NCBI GenBank assembly: GCA_038502055.1
Contig: JAXRKN010000033.1
Coordinates: 310,001-374,000 of the forward strand
Source of the DNA: Tanytarsus gracilentus
Taxonomy: Eukaryota; Arthropoda; Insecta; Diptera; Chironomidae
DNA: 64,000 nucleotides
Direction of reading: 5' to 3'
This document shows positions 45,400-60,319 of the stretch, piece by piece; positions within the stretch are counted from its first letter, which is position 1; the number at the start of each line of letters is the position of its first letter. The translations under genes were made by a program, and so were the position numbers. Under the pieces are notes generated by a model. It saw only the letters and a program-made list of their open reading frames with translations, was not told where the DNA came from and made no database searches.

Positions 45400-47650
45400 T
45401 TTTTTAGAAAGGATTGTTGTCAAGACGTGCATCAAAATTGTTGCATAAATTTTGTTGCATAAAATTTGAGATTAGAATAAATAGGGATTAAAGTTGTGAA
45501 ATTGTGCATATAAATTGTTGAAATTGTTGCATAATTTTAAAATGCACCTTTTAAAGCAACAATTGTTGAATTTATCTTTTATACTGTTGTGAAAATGTTG
45601 TATCAAGTGTTGTGAAAATGTTGCTCAAAATAAATTTAAATTTTAGTGTGTAAATTGTGTATTATTATATTGTGAAAATGTTGCATAAAAATGTTGTGAA
45701 ATTGTTACATACAAAATGTTGTGAAATTGTTGCATACAATATGTTTGAAATTGTTTATTTTCCTAATATTTATTTCTTTTATGATTTTTTTGAAATTTGG
45801 ATAATTATAGAAATGCTTTTTTGCTTTTTTTTTTGCTATATGTATCTTTGCTGAGGTGATGGTGTTTATAAGGTGCTTTTCATAAATTTAGAGATATTGT
45901 GTGTAGGATTTTTATTCTTCTGGGTAATAGAATTCTTGTTTATTTTTCTTCCGTTGTTCATTTATTATGTCTCATTTGCTTCTCTTAAATTTTTTTTCAT
46001 GTTTTTTTTTCTTTTTTTTATATTATTTTATTTTTTGCCTTTTTTCCTGTCGATTTTTTTAATGTTTGTACCCTTAAATTTTTATTTTTTTTTTTTTTTA
46101 AAACATAGGAAATTTTTATATCGTTTTTTTTTTGTTTTGTACTCCCTTTCTCTTCCTGTCTCTCCTCCTTGTCCTTAATAATATTTTAAAGGCGGATGTA
46201 TTTTTTGGTTTATTTTTAAAAATATTGTAAAGAATGAATAAAATAGTGTCGTGGAAACTGATTTTAAAATTCCTTTTTATTTTTTTTTTTCTGTTTTTTT
46301 TGTTTAAAAATCAATTTTTTTCTGTTACGCCGTTTTCTGTTCTTGGTTTTTTCTTAATTCTGCTCCCGTTTCCTTTTCGGGATTTTAAATGTCGTTGTTC
46401 TCTATTTTTTGTCTCTCTCTTTTTGTTGTTTTTTGTTTGAATGTAATAGTTTTCTGAATTTTGTTTTCTGTCGTTCGTGTTATAATTTTAAGAATGAAAA
46501 AGGGTGATTTTGTCCAAACGTTGGAAAAAATTGTATGTTTCTTAAAAATTGTTTTGTTGCTGGAATTGTTGTAGGGTGTTTTTGCTGTTCCGTCGTCCGT
46601 CTGTCTGTCTGTCTGTTCTCGACTCGCGGGTGGCTTCTGTTTTGAGGTTGGTTTTTGTGGATCGGTCATTTATGGAGCTTGTTTTTCTATTTCTTTTTTT
46701 TTAGTGGAAGTTGTGTTGTAGAGTGCTTTTTTGTGTGCTGGTCGCTTTGATTGTTTTGTGGTTTTTTTGTGATGTATGGAGGTTTTCTTTTAAATTTTTT
46801 TGTGTGTTATTTCTTTATATGTCCTAGGGGGTGTGGGAAAATGTATTTTGCTTTCTTTTATGTTTGTGATGGTGAAAGGCGGGTCTGTATATTTATGCCG
46901 TTTCAATGCTTCGTGGGTTGGGTGTTTTTTTGCCCTCGATTTGTGAGTCCCATAAAAAGAAAGTGTTTATCTTGGTCATCCTCAGTTTTTTTTTAAATTG
47001 TTCTATTCCAAAAAAAATTTTAATTTTTGTTGAAATTTTCAAAAATTGTATGAAAATTTCAAAATTATTTTTTGCAACAATTCACAAATTTTTTGTCAAA
47101 ATCCGCAAATTTTTAGACAAATTTTCAACCTTATCAAATCAAATTTTTTCAAACCAAATTTTGTATCATTCCAAAATTATTTTAAATCCAATTTTCAAAA
47201 TCAAATTTGTATGGCAAATCAAACAATATTTTCCTCAAAATTTTAAATACATGTATGCACATTCCTGAATTTTGGAAATTCAAAATTCACCCAAATGTAT
47301 GAAAATTTCAAAATTTTTTACACATCCCAATTTCAAATCCCAATGATGGAAAATTTCAACTATATTTCACTTAGCATCAACATTGTCTTCCATTAGGCAA
47401 AATTCCCTTTTTCAAACAACCTTTTGCACATTCAAACAGTTTTTTTCCATGTTACCATCAACCTTTGTACAAAATCAAAACTGTCAATCAACCATTTTGT
47501 CCATTAAGAATCATTTTTCATAACACTTTATCAACATTCAAAATTTGCACTTCAAAATTTTTTTGCAAATTCAACATCTGTATAAACATCAAAAAAACAA
47601 AATATTAATTCAAATAATCTAAAGAAGAACAATATCAAAAAACACCTTTG
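45400..47650. repeat. strand-asymmetric low-complexity block
   Basis: From about 45420 to 45750 the plus strand carries degenerate repeats of GTTGTGAAAATGTTGCATA. From 45860 to 46990 it is dominated by T and G, with T runs up to 14. From 46990 to 47640 the bias flips to A and C, with repeated CAAAATTTTCAA-like and TCAACATT-like phrases. Read on the minus strand, 46385-46669 encodes a hydrophilic K/T/Q-rich stretch starting MTDPQKPTSKQKPPASREQT. A second minus frame (KSRKGNGSRIKKKPRTENG) continues it after a frameshift. This may be the decayed A-rich 5' part of a minus-sense retroelement. No enzyme domain is present, so the class is open. Confidence 0.5.
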
Positions 47651-50600
47651 ATAAAAAATAAAAAGATAGAATGAATTGTACATTGTTGTGAGGTTTTTAA
47701 TCGAGGAATTCTATTTGGCATTTGACCTTTAATCCGTGTTTATTTTGATGGAAATTTGTTGGAAAAAATTGTATGGAAATGTTGTATGGCCGCTTGTGTG
47801 GAAACGTATGGCAACAATCAAAATGTATGGCAACATTCCTGTTGCTAAAAAAATTATAGTCAAAAAAAGAACAAAGAAGTCAAAACAGATTAAAATGTGA
47901 AATGCACACAAAATGATGCAACATGATCCGAGTTAAAAACAACATCATAATAAAGAAAAGTATTTTTCTTGTTATCGCACACTCTTTCAAAGAAGCCGAA
48001 AAACACAATTTGATGTGTCATTTATTTGAAAAATAATACTCAATTTGAAATGTTTATAGAGAGGATTGGATTGTATGTCAAACAACCCATTAAAGATGTA
48101 ATTGATAGTCTTTGAATAGAAAATTGTGAGGATATCCATATTAATCAAATATAAAGCAAACGTATTTTTATTCCTTCTCGAAAGCGGGTGAAGAGAAACT
48201 TTTACCAAAAGTCCTTTTCTCCGGGTGATTGATTAATGGTCTCCAAACTTGTCATATTTTATTCTCACTCTCGTTCGCTGCATGAAAGGCAAAAATATAT
48301 ATATAAAAAAATTTTCATTCTATAATCGAGTAATGTGAAGGGATCGACAAATATGTGACGTAGAATTTTATTTCTCGTTTCTAATGCTCATCGGCCTGTA
48401 GAGAGGGTTTCTAAGCCCTTCTTTCAGATAGAAATCCATAAAAATCCGGAAAAATTATTTTCAATGCGAAAATATTGACCGAAGATTGCGTCATTACTTT
48501 GTCAATGAAGTCCCAAACACACACACACAAATATCTTCAATAATCTTGATAAGTGGGGATGGTTTGTTGGTAAGGTGATGAAAGCTTGGAATTTATTGTT
48601 TTAAATTAGATAACACTTTAAAAAGTTTCTCTGTTTGTGACCTATGAGTAAAAAAATTCATGCTTAAATTCCCTAACTTTCGAACGCACCCGTTCAAGAA
48701 ATTATTGCACATCCCACAAGCAACTTTTTCTATTAAGGAATATTTTTTTAATTTATTTTTCTCCCTAAACATGAGAAGAAAAATTATTTATTGCTCCCGG
48801 AATTCAGCGACAATAAATTATATGAAAACTCTTGAAATGACATTAATTCTATCGCTCCTTACAAGTATGTCGATAAAGCTCTCGACAACAAAGCAAACTC
48901 TAGTTTGCAACATGCTAGAACTCTCTGTTTAGTTTATCGATGAAATATGATCTCTAAAGTGGAACAAATGTGCTTCGAGCGATAGTTGAAGGAGTGTTTA
49001 AGACGACAGAGAAAAACTTTTAAATACACTTAATTATTCATCGCTAAGAATACTCGCTCGATGCTGTAAATAAAATCTTACAAATTGTTTTCTACTTGAC
49101 GGTTTCTTCAGAGAAGACTAATTAGAAAATATTGCAAAAGTGCTTTAAAAATTTTATTTTTTAAGACTTCCCTCAACCCATTTTTATGTAAAATTAAATC
49201 GATCAAAATTATTTAAATGTCGTGACCTCGAGGGATTTTTTTCCCATTTTCTTCAGTTTTGATTAAATTTACCTAAGAAAAAAATCCTCTAAAAAGTTTT
49301 CATTCTTTTCGTCCCTCTTTCAACAAGGTTTAAACATTTGCAGGCTGAAAATTTGAATAAGCTGTTTTTCGTTTGAAACAAGAAGTGGGAAAAGGGAGCC
49401 CGGAAAGAAGGAGAAAAGATGTAACTTAACTCATCCCCTTCACATTCCGAAAGTGTAAACACAAAGCATGTTGAGGCACCTCCAACTCTCTGCACACTCA
49501 CCTTGAGCTTATTTCCGGTTTTTCAAAGAATAACAAAGAAGCTGAGAAGCATAACCCTTATCATCCATTTCACTCTTTGTGATGATGCTACGGTATTTAT
49601 GGGTTGAATGGTGAAGTGGTAAGATTGTATTTGCAACTAAAAGTTGGAAAGTGAAAATAGTAAATTATATTTTGTGACACATTTTCCTTCTTTTTTTACA
49701 CCCCTTGAACGAAAGCATGGCGTAAGAAAAATGATGTTGAGCTCATACAACATTCAGCAGCTTGCGATATTGTGCTCACATGAGTTGAGATAGAAGAAAT
49801 CATGCATTAAGTGAATAAATCAAAATTCTTCTGAAAAATTGCTCTTAATCAAGAAAAGCGAGACGAAGAAAATTTTGAGAAAAATTGTGGGTTTTATTTT
49901 TGCTGCAATCTCTCATGATGATGGCAACAGCAAAAAACTCATAATCTTTGATTAACAAATAAAATTTCTTGAAAACCAAGAAAATGCAAAAAATATTAAA
50001 GTAAAATTAATTTATCATTTTTAAAATTTATCCAAATCTAATTTCTCATATTTTCATACCATAAGAAAAATTGAGTAGACCCTAAAAAAATTCCACGACG
50101 GGATTCGAGCTAATTTTATCAAATCCCTCCTCAACATGTTTCGTGTTATTTTCTCATACCCGCATAAAAAAAACTTTTATGGTATTAAAGTTGCTGCAAT
50201 TTTTTTGTGTCTAAAATAATTTAAATTTATGAAGGAGAGCGGTGAAACCCAACGGACTTAGACTTTCACGCATACACCAGGCATGAATGATGTGATTAAT
50301 ATTCCAACGAGGCGTGAACACTTTGCAGCAATAAAACTCACAATCAACGGTCCCGCCGACATTTGCAGAGTTTTCATTTCCTCTCCAAAAAAAGAAAAAT
50401 ACTTGAAAGCAAATTAAAATGTAAAGTTACGAAATTTATGATGTTTCATTAAGGAGCTTTTTAAGCATATGCCTCGCGTATCTAAATGGCCATTTGATTC
50501 TGACTCTCCCTTTTCCTCAACAGAAAGAAGCAATCTAAAAGATTCAAAAACATTCACTTGCCGTAGAGCAGATGGTTTTAATTAAGGTTCCCTTTTTTAT

Positions 50601-53600
50601 CCATTTCAACAATAAAAATTTTCTCTCCAACATGTGTGCGAACGGAAAAAATGTGTGTGAATGCAAAACCCCTTAAAAATATGTTTTAATTAATTTAATT
50701 AAGGAAAAAATATTAAAAAATAATAATTTCATTTTCATCATCATCAACATGTGAGAGAAACAGAAAAAGCTAATTTGCATATAACATAATTTTGAGTGGA
50801 GTGAGAGAGAAAAAGTTTTTCATTTTTAACAAGACCAAGAGAGATGATGATGATGATGCTCATGGTAGTGCGGTGTACGAATGTACGAGAAGAAAGGAAT
50901 TTTATTACCACTCATATCCTCATACACGAAAAAAGTTATTTTACGAATGAACAAAGAGCAAAATTACGGCTACAAGAAAAAAAGTAAAAAAGAAGAATCG
51001 AGATTACTTTTAAATATTTTTTTGGAAAAAATACCACATAAATTTTAATGAACCATTTTAATGAACATTTTACATATGGAATCCAAAGAATTCAATCCCT
51101 TGCAACATAAAATTGATCTCGCTCGTAAACCTACGAGATTTCACATCAAATCATCTGAAATCGGATTTCAATCGAAAACAAATTAAACTTCAGAAGAACG
51201 GCAAAATTTAACGATGGAGTGGGATTTTGGCATGTGAGTGTGGAAGTGAACAAACATCATCGATACATATTAATTCATTCGTGTGCATAAAATTGGATTT
51301 GATAGAACTTATCCTCACCCTCAATTCTTACTTGTTACCGATGTTACTCTCATGTTTCCATCTCAACAGCTCGGCATCCACACTTCATTCAGTATGCTCG
51401 AGTGCCCGAAGCAAAATTCGAGCAAATAATAGATTATAACACAACATTTTCAAGCGTCACAGGTCCGCTCGTTTTTTTATCACTGTTCTCAACGTTGGAG
51501 AAAATAATCTTGTGGAAATGTCCGCCATAAATTGGATTATGATACCATTATTTTTGTTGGAGATTTCATCTTTGTGATGCTTCGGTGATGGAGAGGTCAT
51601 TTCTTAGAAATATTTTATTAAAATGTCCTCAGACATCCGAAGGATATGAGTTTTCCCTTATAATAAAACATAATGCATGTCATAAAAGTACCGCTTGTAA
51701 GTAAATAAACAACCAATTTTACGACAATAAAAAAACACTCTTTATCATTTTCAAAACAAAATACAACTTCATGATATGATAATTTTTTTCTTCTGTGCTC
51801 GCAACAATAATAACAGCGACAACAACAGTAAGATGAAACGATTTATGGTAGAGAAAAATTGTTTTTTGTTGCTGCAGAAAATTCACAAAATCATTTGATG
51901 ATGAAAATGAAGTCGTTGCGGCGTGTTTAATTCTGAAGAAGAAAAAACGTGTCTGTGATGTTGTTATTGTAATTTGTGGGATTAATTGCAAAAAATATTT
52001 TTCTAATTTTTGGTGCCATTAAAATTTGATTAAAGTGTCATAAAAAATTTCTGAATTTTCCTTAAAAATTTAAAATAATTTTTTTGCAAAGCATCCTTCA
52101 TATGGAAAATTAATATCGCTTTCTTCATTGTCAATTTGAGGATGAGATGAAAGGAAAAAATATCGTCAGCAAGCAAAAAAGCACACATACAGAGGCTATA
52201 CGCGCGGCAATAAATCATAGTCAGTTTCCTTTTCTCATAGTACAGTAAGGCACGCGTGAATTCGGGGAGACTTGTTTGAATTTATGGGCCATTGTGAAGA
52301 CATAAACAAACTCTCTCATTCGCAGTTAGATTCGGAAAAATTTCTTCTTATTATTTCGATAACAAATCTTACCCACATATAGTGTGGGGGTATGTCAAGG
52401 GTAATGGAACGTCTTAAAGAGTAAAAATTTCAAATGAAACTGTAATTTATTAAATTTAACGGCGTTTTAAAGTTTAAATAAATTGAATTTCTCTCACCTC
52501 ACCCCACAAACTCTTCCCACGTATTCATTCCGTTGTGAGAAGAATGAAGAAGCGATGATAAATCTTCTAACGCGATGTCTCGTACAAAAAGAAGCTGAAA
52601 TGAATATGTGAAATGATAATAATAAAAATGTTGAACAAAAAGTGATTTCATATTTTTTGCTCGCAACTTCCATGTAAGGATTTAATGATGATCATCATAC
52701 GGAAGAAAGGCAAAAATGACATGAATAAAATCTGACAACGACGACTCATATCATTAGCATGCCAAAAAGTATGAAAAGCAAACTTTTACTAGAATTACAG
52801 TTTTTTCACTTCATTCTCCGCACCGCATTCATAAAACTTCTGCAATGAATGTGCGGAGCATCGTTTGTAAAAAGGCGGAATTTTCCACAAAGTTAAAAAT
52901 TCGCTTTTGCACTCAACACGCCATAGCGGGAATGAAATGTTGAAAGTTTCTGCAGATCTGAACTGAAAGAAGGAAGAAAATCTTTTTATACCAACATTCA
53001 TTTTCCTTCTTATTTCTTATGATGCTGAAAAGCTTACATATACGATGAATTTCAATTTCATGCTACATTTCTTACAAACTTACTTTCAATTTTACCACGG
53101 AAAAAATTTCCTTTTGAAATCATCTTGCAACTGTATCCACTTTTTTCCATCCTTTACATATTTTCTACGAGTTATTTAGTGCATTGAGCGTGAGAGATGA
53201 AGTGGTGGCGTGCACTTGAGTTGAATCATTTTTCATGTATTTTATTCCTGAAACTTAATCCAGCGATAAAAAGTGAGACAGGGTGAGAAATCTCCAAAAA
53301 AAATTAAGAGTTAGTTAAGTTAAATTTAAAAATTAATTCATTTTAAATTTGTTTAAAAAATTCAAAAATTAATTCGCCTCTCTGTTGATTCTTTTGCAAC
53401 TGAAAATTCTCAATAATGCAATGTTCAAAATTCAAAAATGCTCGAATTTTTTCTGATCTATTACAAGCAGAAGAAGTTAATATGATGATTTAAAAGTTAA
53501 CGAGCTTGAAAAATTGAAATTCTGATTCCTTGCCTCATGTCTCTCGCATTTCAACTGCTTCTGAAATCTAAACTCAAGACAGCGCGCTTAAATCGTTTTC

Positions 53601-56600
53601 CTTCTTTATCTTCCCTATCTCGCTCTTTTCCTTCCTTTTCATGAAATTGAATTTCCTCGTTTTGATCCAACGATTTAATTTCACAGTTTTTAATGCATGT
53701 CTTTCCCATTCTTCTATTTCACCACTCCACAATTTCCACACAACATCGTCTTGTTGTTTCTCCTATTACATGTACAAACAAGCGAAGGTATTAAGTTATC
53801 ATGAAAGAAATCCATGAAGAGCTGTATGTCACTCTCATGATGGAATGGAAAACAGTGAACTGCTTTTTAAATTTTCTTCTTTATTTTTCATGTATAAACT
53901 TTTCTCTTTCACTCCGCGCGAGACTCACTTACTTCTTTTTTTTGAGCATGTATGAAGTTATTTATCGCACTTGAGACAAATTTTTGTGTGTTTCACTTCA
54001 AAAAGTTTTTATCTCACCAAGGAATTACCGCTATCAGTCGCATGAATAAGACAGTCGACCTTATAAAAATAAACTTGGAGAGTTAAGACATCGTGGGGGG
54101 TTTGAGTGAAGCATTTAGGAACGCAAATTTTATTAAAAATTAATCCTTAAAACTTGGGATGGAAATTTTGATGTTTTTGATAAAACTTTCAACTCCTTAA
54201 TGGTGATAAAATTTGAAATTCATTCTTTGAATTTTTAAAAGACATTTTTATCACATTAACGACGTTCAAAAAAATTTATTCAGTCATCCATCATCAAAAA
54301 TCCAATACTTTAAATTCTCTCTTCAATCTTCCTTTTCATTGACGATTCAAAAGAGTGAGCGTGAAAAGTCATAAATTTAGAAATGTGATGTGCATCATGT
54401 ATGAAATTCAATTGCACAGTCAAAGAACGTAATAAAAATAAAATTTCCGAGAGAGAAGCAGGAGCGAGTGTTTCGCAAAGTTGCATGTAAAAATTTTAAT
54501 TAAAGTAATGAATTTCAAATTTGTTTAGAATTTGAACTTTGACTTTTAACAAATATTTTTTATTCCGCGAAAATCGCATTTAAAATATGCTTTAATAAAA
54601 GTCATGAAGCGAGTGAAATAAAAACAATACAAAAATGCCATATCTCTCTCTGATGTCATACTGAAAGAGCGTGTGATGAATTTCTTTCGCAAAAAAAGGG
54701 GAGATGTTTTATATTTTATGGTCTTCATCATCAACGCGAAATAGAGATGTGCAGTGTGGCTCGTGTGAGTGGGTTGGAGGATTAAATGACAATATGGTGA
54801 GAGAGGGAAAATTTTATAGTCCTTCAAATTTATTGCAACTACCATCCGTGCAGAGGCAAAACCACTGAATCTCCCTCACCCACTTCTCAACATGACAATA
54901 TTCGAGTTCATGTTCATGTGATGTTAAGTGCCGTTATGCTTACATATCCTCTCATTATATTTTCCCATACGTCGCTTAATTATATGCCGGCTTAATAATT
55001 AGTAAATGTTTCTGCCGCATGGAAGTGAACGTCATGAATTGTTTTATATAGTTTTGTGTGGCTGGTCAGCACAAAAGGAAAGTACATACCGGCCAAAACA
55101 GCAACAGCATGCACAATAAACAGTCCCTTTTTGTGTGTGGGAAAAAATCTTTGCCGAGTACATCATAAAGATACCATTTCCAAGCGCACTCAAATTCATC
55201 ATAATCATTACCCATTTATGTTTTCAACATCATCATAATAATACACATTCAGAGAGAAGCATTTAGAATATATTTTCATTTTCTTCTTTTTTTGTGAGAG
55301 ATGTTTTGAGGGAAACAAGGGTTGAATAAATTTCCATTCTCCTCATCTATGCTAACTGAGTAAGCAAATATAGCATATCATGCTTTTTCTCCTCTCCTCT
55401 GACACGAGAATTTAAGGAATTTTAGACACAACAAATGTCTACGTGTTATAAATTTAAAAATTTATGAGAGTAAAAAATGTCAGAAAAATTATTCGAAAAG
55501 GAAAAACTTAAGTGACTTTATGGAAAGGTCAAAACAGATATTTTAAGTTGCATTAAATAATTTATGACGTCTTCAATTAACTCTCAAATTTAATTTAATT
55601 GAAATTAATAAAAATATTTACAATAATTTTTTAAAAATTAAAATTTTCTTATCGTGACCTTAAAACTTTTCTCTCAAATATTGAAACACCCAAAAAAAGA
55701 GAGCGAACCCAAAAAATTTGAGAGAGCCAAAAATTATAACAGTTTTCAACCCACTCACCCCCACAAATTTTTACGTGCAATTTTCTGGCAAGTCGTAAAA
55801 ATATTTTCTTTCCTCCTCGTTATAAGGCTTTAAACTTTTTTCACCATTCTTCTTCATATTCACACCAACATCAATAATAATAGCTATGGAGAAAAAAAGT
55901 TTGAAAGCTCCATCGAGTGAGAGTTGTAAATTTTCGTCTCGCTAAATGTTCATGCCATCGCTTTAGAAGCATCGCACCGAGAAACGGTGAAGTAAGAAAA
56001 AATTTGCCGAGAAAAAGCGAAGAGAAAATTTTCGCCTCATTTTTAAAGCTTCAACATTATTGATAGTCGAACATAATAAAGAAGATATTTGAAGCCGAGA
56101 AGTGATTTATGACCAAGAGGGAGGAAAAGAGAAAACAGAAAATTTTGTTTTTCTTCCAAAATAAAAATCTCGCTTTTTTTTCGTTGCTAGCAAGAGAGCA
56201 TTGTGCCTTTTATTTTTCGTGCTCATCGCTGTTGTCTGCTGATGTATTTTCGTGCAAGAAAAGATGACAGCGAGGACATGATTCTCGAAAGAAAATATGA
56301 ATTATCGAATGTGACCCGGAGACGATGATTTAGACTTTATTTTTCGCCACGAACGACAAATCAAAGTTGTTCAAGTAATAAATTAATAAAAATAAATTTT
56401 AAGTTAAACTTTCTTTGATTCTTAAATTTTTTAAAATAATTTTTTTGATTTTTTAATAAATTTAAAACCAGTAAATTTTAATTCGATAAATTTCCATTTC
56501 AATAAATTCGCAAATAAATCTTTTGCAGCTCGTTTTCAGACTCAATGAGATATTGGTCTCGAGATTACAACGATCTAGTAAATTTATTAAGCTCTTTCCT

Positions 56601-59600
56601 TGAAAAATTATCGAGACTTCACAATGTATACATGAAATTTTTTAAATGACCCTTTAAATCCAACTGGAGACAACTGCCAAGATTGTCTCATGTTCAAGAT
56701 CGAAAGCGCAGCAAAAGTTGAGATTAAAACTTCCATAAATGCAATTAAATTCGATAAGGAATCATTAATGAAAGTTTTATTGCTTGTCATTTCCATATTT
56801 TAATAATTTATTTTAATACTGAACAATCACCATGGCTCAACGATATCATAGCGAAAGACGATGGCAAAATTTAATGCCAAAAAATTCAATTCCAAAACGG
56901 AATAAATTAATTTTGAGTTTTAATCTGTGCTAGATATTTCTACTCGCATTAAGTCTATTTAAATATTCATTAAGCTTTAATTTCAATACTCACACACACA
57001 GTCATAATCAATTGTGAAACGAGAAAAGAGAATTAAAGAAAATAATTGGCTAATTAAGTGAAAAGTTTGCCAGCAAACGAACAGAGAATTGTTGTACGAG
57101 AAAACAAAAAGAAATTTTCGTAATTCGCTCATAATTGGCATGAAAAAGTACTCAACACAAGTTAAAGCATTTTTTGCTCGATTTTCGATAACTTTTTATT
57201 AAAAATTAAAATTATTCCATTGATTATGCGGACTGGCGATAATTTGCCAATTTAATCCGCAATAATTACAACAATTGGAATTAAAATGCATGAAAAAATG
57301 ATTCAACAGATTATTTCGGTTGTTCCATTCAATTGGTGGTATGCGGAAATTCGAAAGCTGATGAATTTTATCACATGCGCATCAATTAAGTTTTATATAC
57401 TGATTTAAAAAATTAATGAAGCTTTAGGAAAAATATCAGAAATACCTCAAAGATTTTTTTTCGAACAAGTTTAAATTTAATCCTGAAAGTGTGAAAGGAA
57501 ATAAGTATTTGACATTTTAAATGCTTTAATTTATGTCTTTCACTTTATAAAATTTAAAGAAGACAATTTTTATCCATTAAAAACCCACAAAATGGTTTTT
57601 TATATTTCCTTTTTCTCTTTTTGTCAGCAATATTTAGCAATTATAGAGCACACAGAAGAAGAGAAAAAGCTTAAAAGATAAAGCCACGAAGACAAACGCA
57701 CAAAAGCCTTTTTTTAAACTCAAACAAAAACATCTTAAATCTCTTTATGCAGTTTGAATTCTTTTTGATATTCTCTCAGAAAATCAGCGAGAAGCAGAGC
57801 TGTCAGAGAAATGCATGCGGAAACATGAAATTACCATTTAAGCCATAATAATCTGCAAACTCCATTTCAATTTTCATCACCGCAAAAACCCAGGTTTTAC
57901 AAACAATTTTACAGTTATGCCATGCCGTAATCAGCAGAAATGAATTGCAAATTTTGTGCACCAAGCTCGCTGTGAAAAATTAACTCCATTTTCCATCTGT
58001 AAGTGCAAATATTTTACTTTCTCGCAACCTTAAACGACATGATAAACACACATTTAAGGTGAAGGGGTTTGAATAGGGAAGATTTTACATGCTAAAAAAA
58101 TTCTTTACATTTTTTTGGATAAATTTTGTATTTTTGAAAAAATATTTATTTTGAAGGTTAAGTCATAACCCCCTAAAAATTTTCGCTATATTTAAACATG
58201 AAGAATCAGCAGAACCGCACAAACGTAAATGCAAACTCTATAGGCAACTATGTAAACAATAGAGGTTGCAGCAACAACTTTTACGAGATACGAGCATCAG
58301 CAGAAAATATGTGTGTGTGTGTGTGTGTGTGTGAACATGGACTATAATATGAATGTGAAATTTATTTATTGTGACAGCGACAAACAGCTTTTGCCAAACA
58401 AAACTAAAAGCAACCAAGGCAGGCTCAGTCACCTGTTGCTGTGCTGTGTCGCTGAAGCAATATGTGCTGTTTGTACATATTTTCAATATTTAAAAAACGA
58501 GTGAGAAAAAAATACATTACAGCAACAGCAGTTCGTTGTTGTTGTCACTTTTATTTATTCATTTTCACTGTTAATATTGCTTTATCGACATTATTTTACC
58601 ATTCATGGGAAACACATACGTGATTTTTGTGGTGAACGGCGTCGAGAATTGGGATTGCAGGGAAAAAAATTTAAAATTCAGATCAGGGTAGTGACATGTC
58701 AATCAATGAGTTGAAATTATGCGGAAATGTTTAATGGAAATTTAAATGGATTTTTCAGGATGCTCGAGGGAGAACAAAAGGGTGGTTTTCAAACCTAAAA
58801 TTTAACGTCCATCAGATTTTTTTTGCAGATTTTTTGATAAAGCACGAATCAATGTCACGAAAATTTTCAAAACGTGTCAAAGTTCAGACAAAAAGCTTTA
58901 TTTCTCTCCCTTGAATAAATTTAATTTTTCCGCAAAATTTCACATGTGATGTCGCCAGCATCATAATTTTTCCGCAAACAAAACGACAACCCTAAAAATA
59001 TAAAAAATCATCGATGTTCACATAATTACCACACTCATGAGGAAATTAATTTTGAAATCCGATTAATTAATTAACTGTATATGTCGTATATTTTGTAATT
59101 ACATGCCAATATTGTTGTGTATGTCGTGGTTTATTAAAAATATAGGAAAGCTCATACAGCAAAATTACAAACAGTAAAAACCACATCCAGACTCATTTTC
59201 ATGTTCATGAGTGTACTTAATGATGATGATTTTGGAAAATAATGTGAGTTTGTTTTTGAAATTTTTTTTATTCAGGGAATGATATATTTGAAGAGCTTTT
59301 TAAAACTTTTAAATTGATTTTTGAAAATAAACATTAAATATTTTTAAAAATTAAAATTTTTGAAAATATTTAGAGCCCTTAAATTCACACTTCCTATCTT
59401 ACATAACGATAAGATCCTTAGCATCGTGGTTAACCTTAAAAACTTTTCTAATTGACTCTGATAATTAAAAGTTCAACTCGTTTACACTTCAGTCTCAAGG
59501 ACCATGTGCAACCGAGTTCTATTTCAGACATTTCACTCTACCGCAGTCATTCTATCTCAAGGGTGACGGCACGTGAGAGTTGAAATTTTTATTTTCCTAG

Positions 59601-60303
59601 ATTATTCGAAGGTAAAAATTGTTTCTGAAGTTTTTACCTTCTGTGCACTATCTCGGCCACTTCAAGTCCATCCCATGGGGTGGAAATTTCACGTGTCATT
59701 ACCCTAATCTCTATTCATTCAAAAATTGAACAGCAATAAAGAAAGAAGAAGTGAACCAAGAAAAAGAAAATTGAAAAGCATAAAGCAATTCATTGCTGAA
59801 ACTCTCCTTTTATAATTCCAATTTATGACAATTTCCTTTCACAAAAGATGTGAGAATAGAAGAAACTTTTTTGGAATTTATTTTTCTCTAATGCTTTTAG
59901 GAATTTCGATGTAAAATAAGTTACTAAAGGAATTTTATAGCTCTGCCAAAGGGACGACGGGGACTTACTCCCCCTCAATAGTAACCAATTCCAACCTTAG
60001 AGATGAGTGACACAAGCAACAATGTTTATAAAAAATATGACATTTATAGGTTACTGAGGGAGATTAAATTAAGCGTGGTCACTGAAGATCTAGGCAACCT
60101 TGATTCAAAATTTATTTTCATTTTTAACGCCAACGATTCAATTTGTAAAGCTCACAATAAAAAATAAAATATTTAGTGAACTTTTTAGCGTTTGAAGACT
60201 TAATATAAAAATAATTCGTTCATAACTAATTTCAGCTACAATAATTCAAAGGTCAATACCAACACAAGAATCATTAAGGAGCCCAACTCATAGCATCATT
60301 AAA
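47651..60303. other. gene desert, second part
   Basis: About 12.6 kb of AT-rich DNA without a gene I can support. ORFs scattered here (47729-48208, 48660-48932, 49289-49501, 51227-51439, 51719-52218, 52795-53001, 54546-54845, 55056-55238, 56608-56796, 58238-58504) have no domains, and their composition follows the background. A (GT)n microsatellite lies at 58311-58333. No tRNA-like B box was found. Confidence 0.45.
58311..58333. repeat. (GT)n microsatellite
   Basis: Eleven and a half uninterrupted GT repeats. It creates the open frames on both strands at 58238-58504 (CVCVCV and HTHTHT), which are not genes. Confidence 0.95.
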
Positions 60304-60319
60304 ATGTCAAATATCAAAG
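60304..60319 (+). CDS. possible first coding exon of a plus-strand gene (weak)
   Basis: TTAAA ATG TCA AAT ATC AAA G is followed at once by GTAGGTAAAG, a plausible donor. It would encode MSNIK plus one base, with the rest beyond a long first intron. The stretch 59500-60060 just upstream is less AT-rich than its surroundings and might hold a promoter, but no element is definite. The product is unknown and chance is possible. Confidence 0.2.

Noticed and set aside
45873..46440. Phe/Leu-rich ORFs resembling multi-span membrane proteins
   Set aside because: The hydrophobicity comes only from poly(T) runs (TTT/TTC/CTT codons) in the low-complexity block.
50085..50115. GGGATTCGAGC resembling a tRNA B box
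   Set aside because: No matching A box, acceptor stem or anticodon arm at the right spacing.
58238..58504. ORFs on both strands with CVCVCV or HTHTHT runs
   Set aside because: Created by the (GT)n microsatellite.
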